DNA of 6,475 bases from UBA7236 sp964638865 (GTDB taxonomy: Bacteria > Bacteroidota > Bacteroidia > Chitinophagales > BACL12), in NCBI GenBank assembly GCA_964638865.1, contig CAZXBG010000183.1, positions 1 through 6,475 on the forward strand, read 5' to 3'. This document shows positions 6,436 to 6,475 of the stretch, one piece after another (position 1 is the stretch's first letter; each line of letters starts with the position of its first letter). A program made the translations under genes and the position numbers. A model generated the notes under the pieces. The model saw only the letters and a list, made by a program, of their open reading frames with translations. It did no database searches and was not told the DNA's origin.

Positions 6436-6475
6436 CGATTCCTATCAACAACTTTGACAAAAATAAATTAGCCCC

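Noticed and set aside
6449..6456. CAACTTTG near the right edge as a promoter for a gene beyond the window
   Set aside because: It has one mismatch to TAnnTTTG, no -33 element is visible, and the window ends before any start codon could confirm it.

Overview
The window looks like a chromosomal, housekeeping stretch from a member of the Bacteroidota. Three things suggest this. The upstream regions carry the Bacteroidota-type -7 box (TAnnTTTG) rather than sigma70 hexamers. Start codons lack clear Shine-Dalgarno sequences. Two genes are of kinds I associate with this phylum: a DUF2851 protein, and an Mrp protein with a TPAELPENK segment where other bacteria have CxxC. The genus cannot be told from the sequence, and there is no sign of phage, plasmid, transposase, tRNA, rRNA or CRISPR.

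Layout: bases 1-39 hold a short direct repeat and a run of ten C, just past the end of topA. Bases 40-2400 (minus strand) encode DNA topoisomerase I. A 141-base divergent control region separates topA from a plus-strand series. First come mrp (2542-3645) and a small Nfu/NifU C-terminal-type protein (3683-3925), both tied to iron-sulfur cluster delivery. Then comes pyrF (3942-4760), the last step of de novo UMP synthesis. A 169-base gap with a strong, long-looped inverted repeat follows. The last two genes are a DUF2851 protein (4930-6195) and a one-helix PspC-domain membrane protein (6214-6435), 18 bases apart and probably co-transcribed. The final 40 bases are non-coding.

How the genes fit together: mrp and nfu are likely functional partners, a P-loop ATPase and a CxxC carrier for Fe-S clusters. 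Each has the same 9-base box GTAACTTTG a very short distance before its start. pyrF is 16 bases behind nfu and has no promoter of its own that I can see, so it is probably carried on their transcript. The DUF2851-PspC pair looks like a separate unit of unknown role.

The most interesting items are the DUF2851 protein, whose motifs allow a speculative reading as a divergent PD-(D/E)XK-like enzyme with a C-terminal cysteine cluster; the inverted repeat just before it; and the Mrp protein without its usual C-terminal cluster-binding cysteines. No clearly new multi-gene system is visible.
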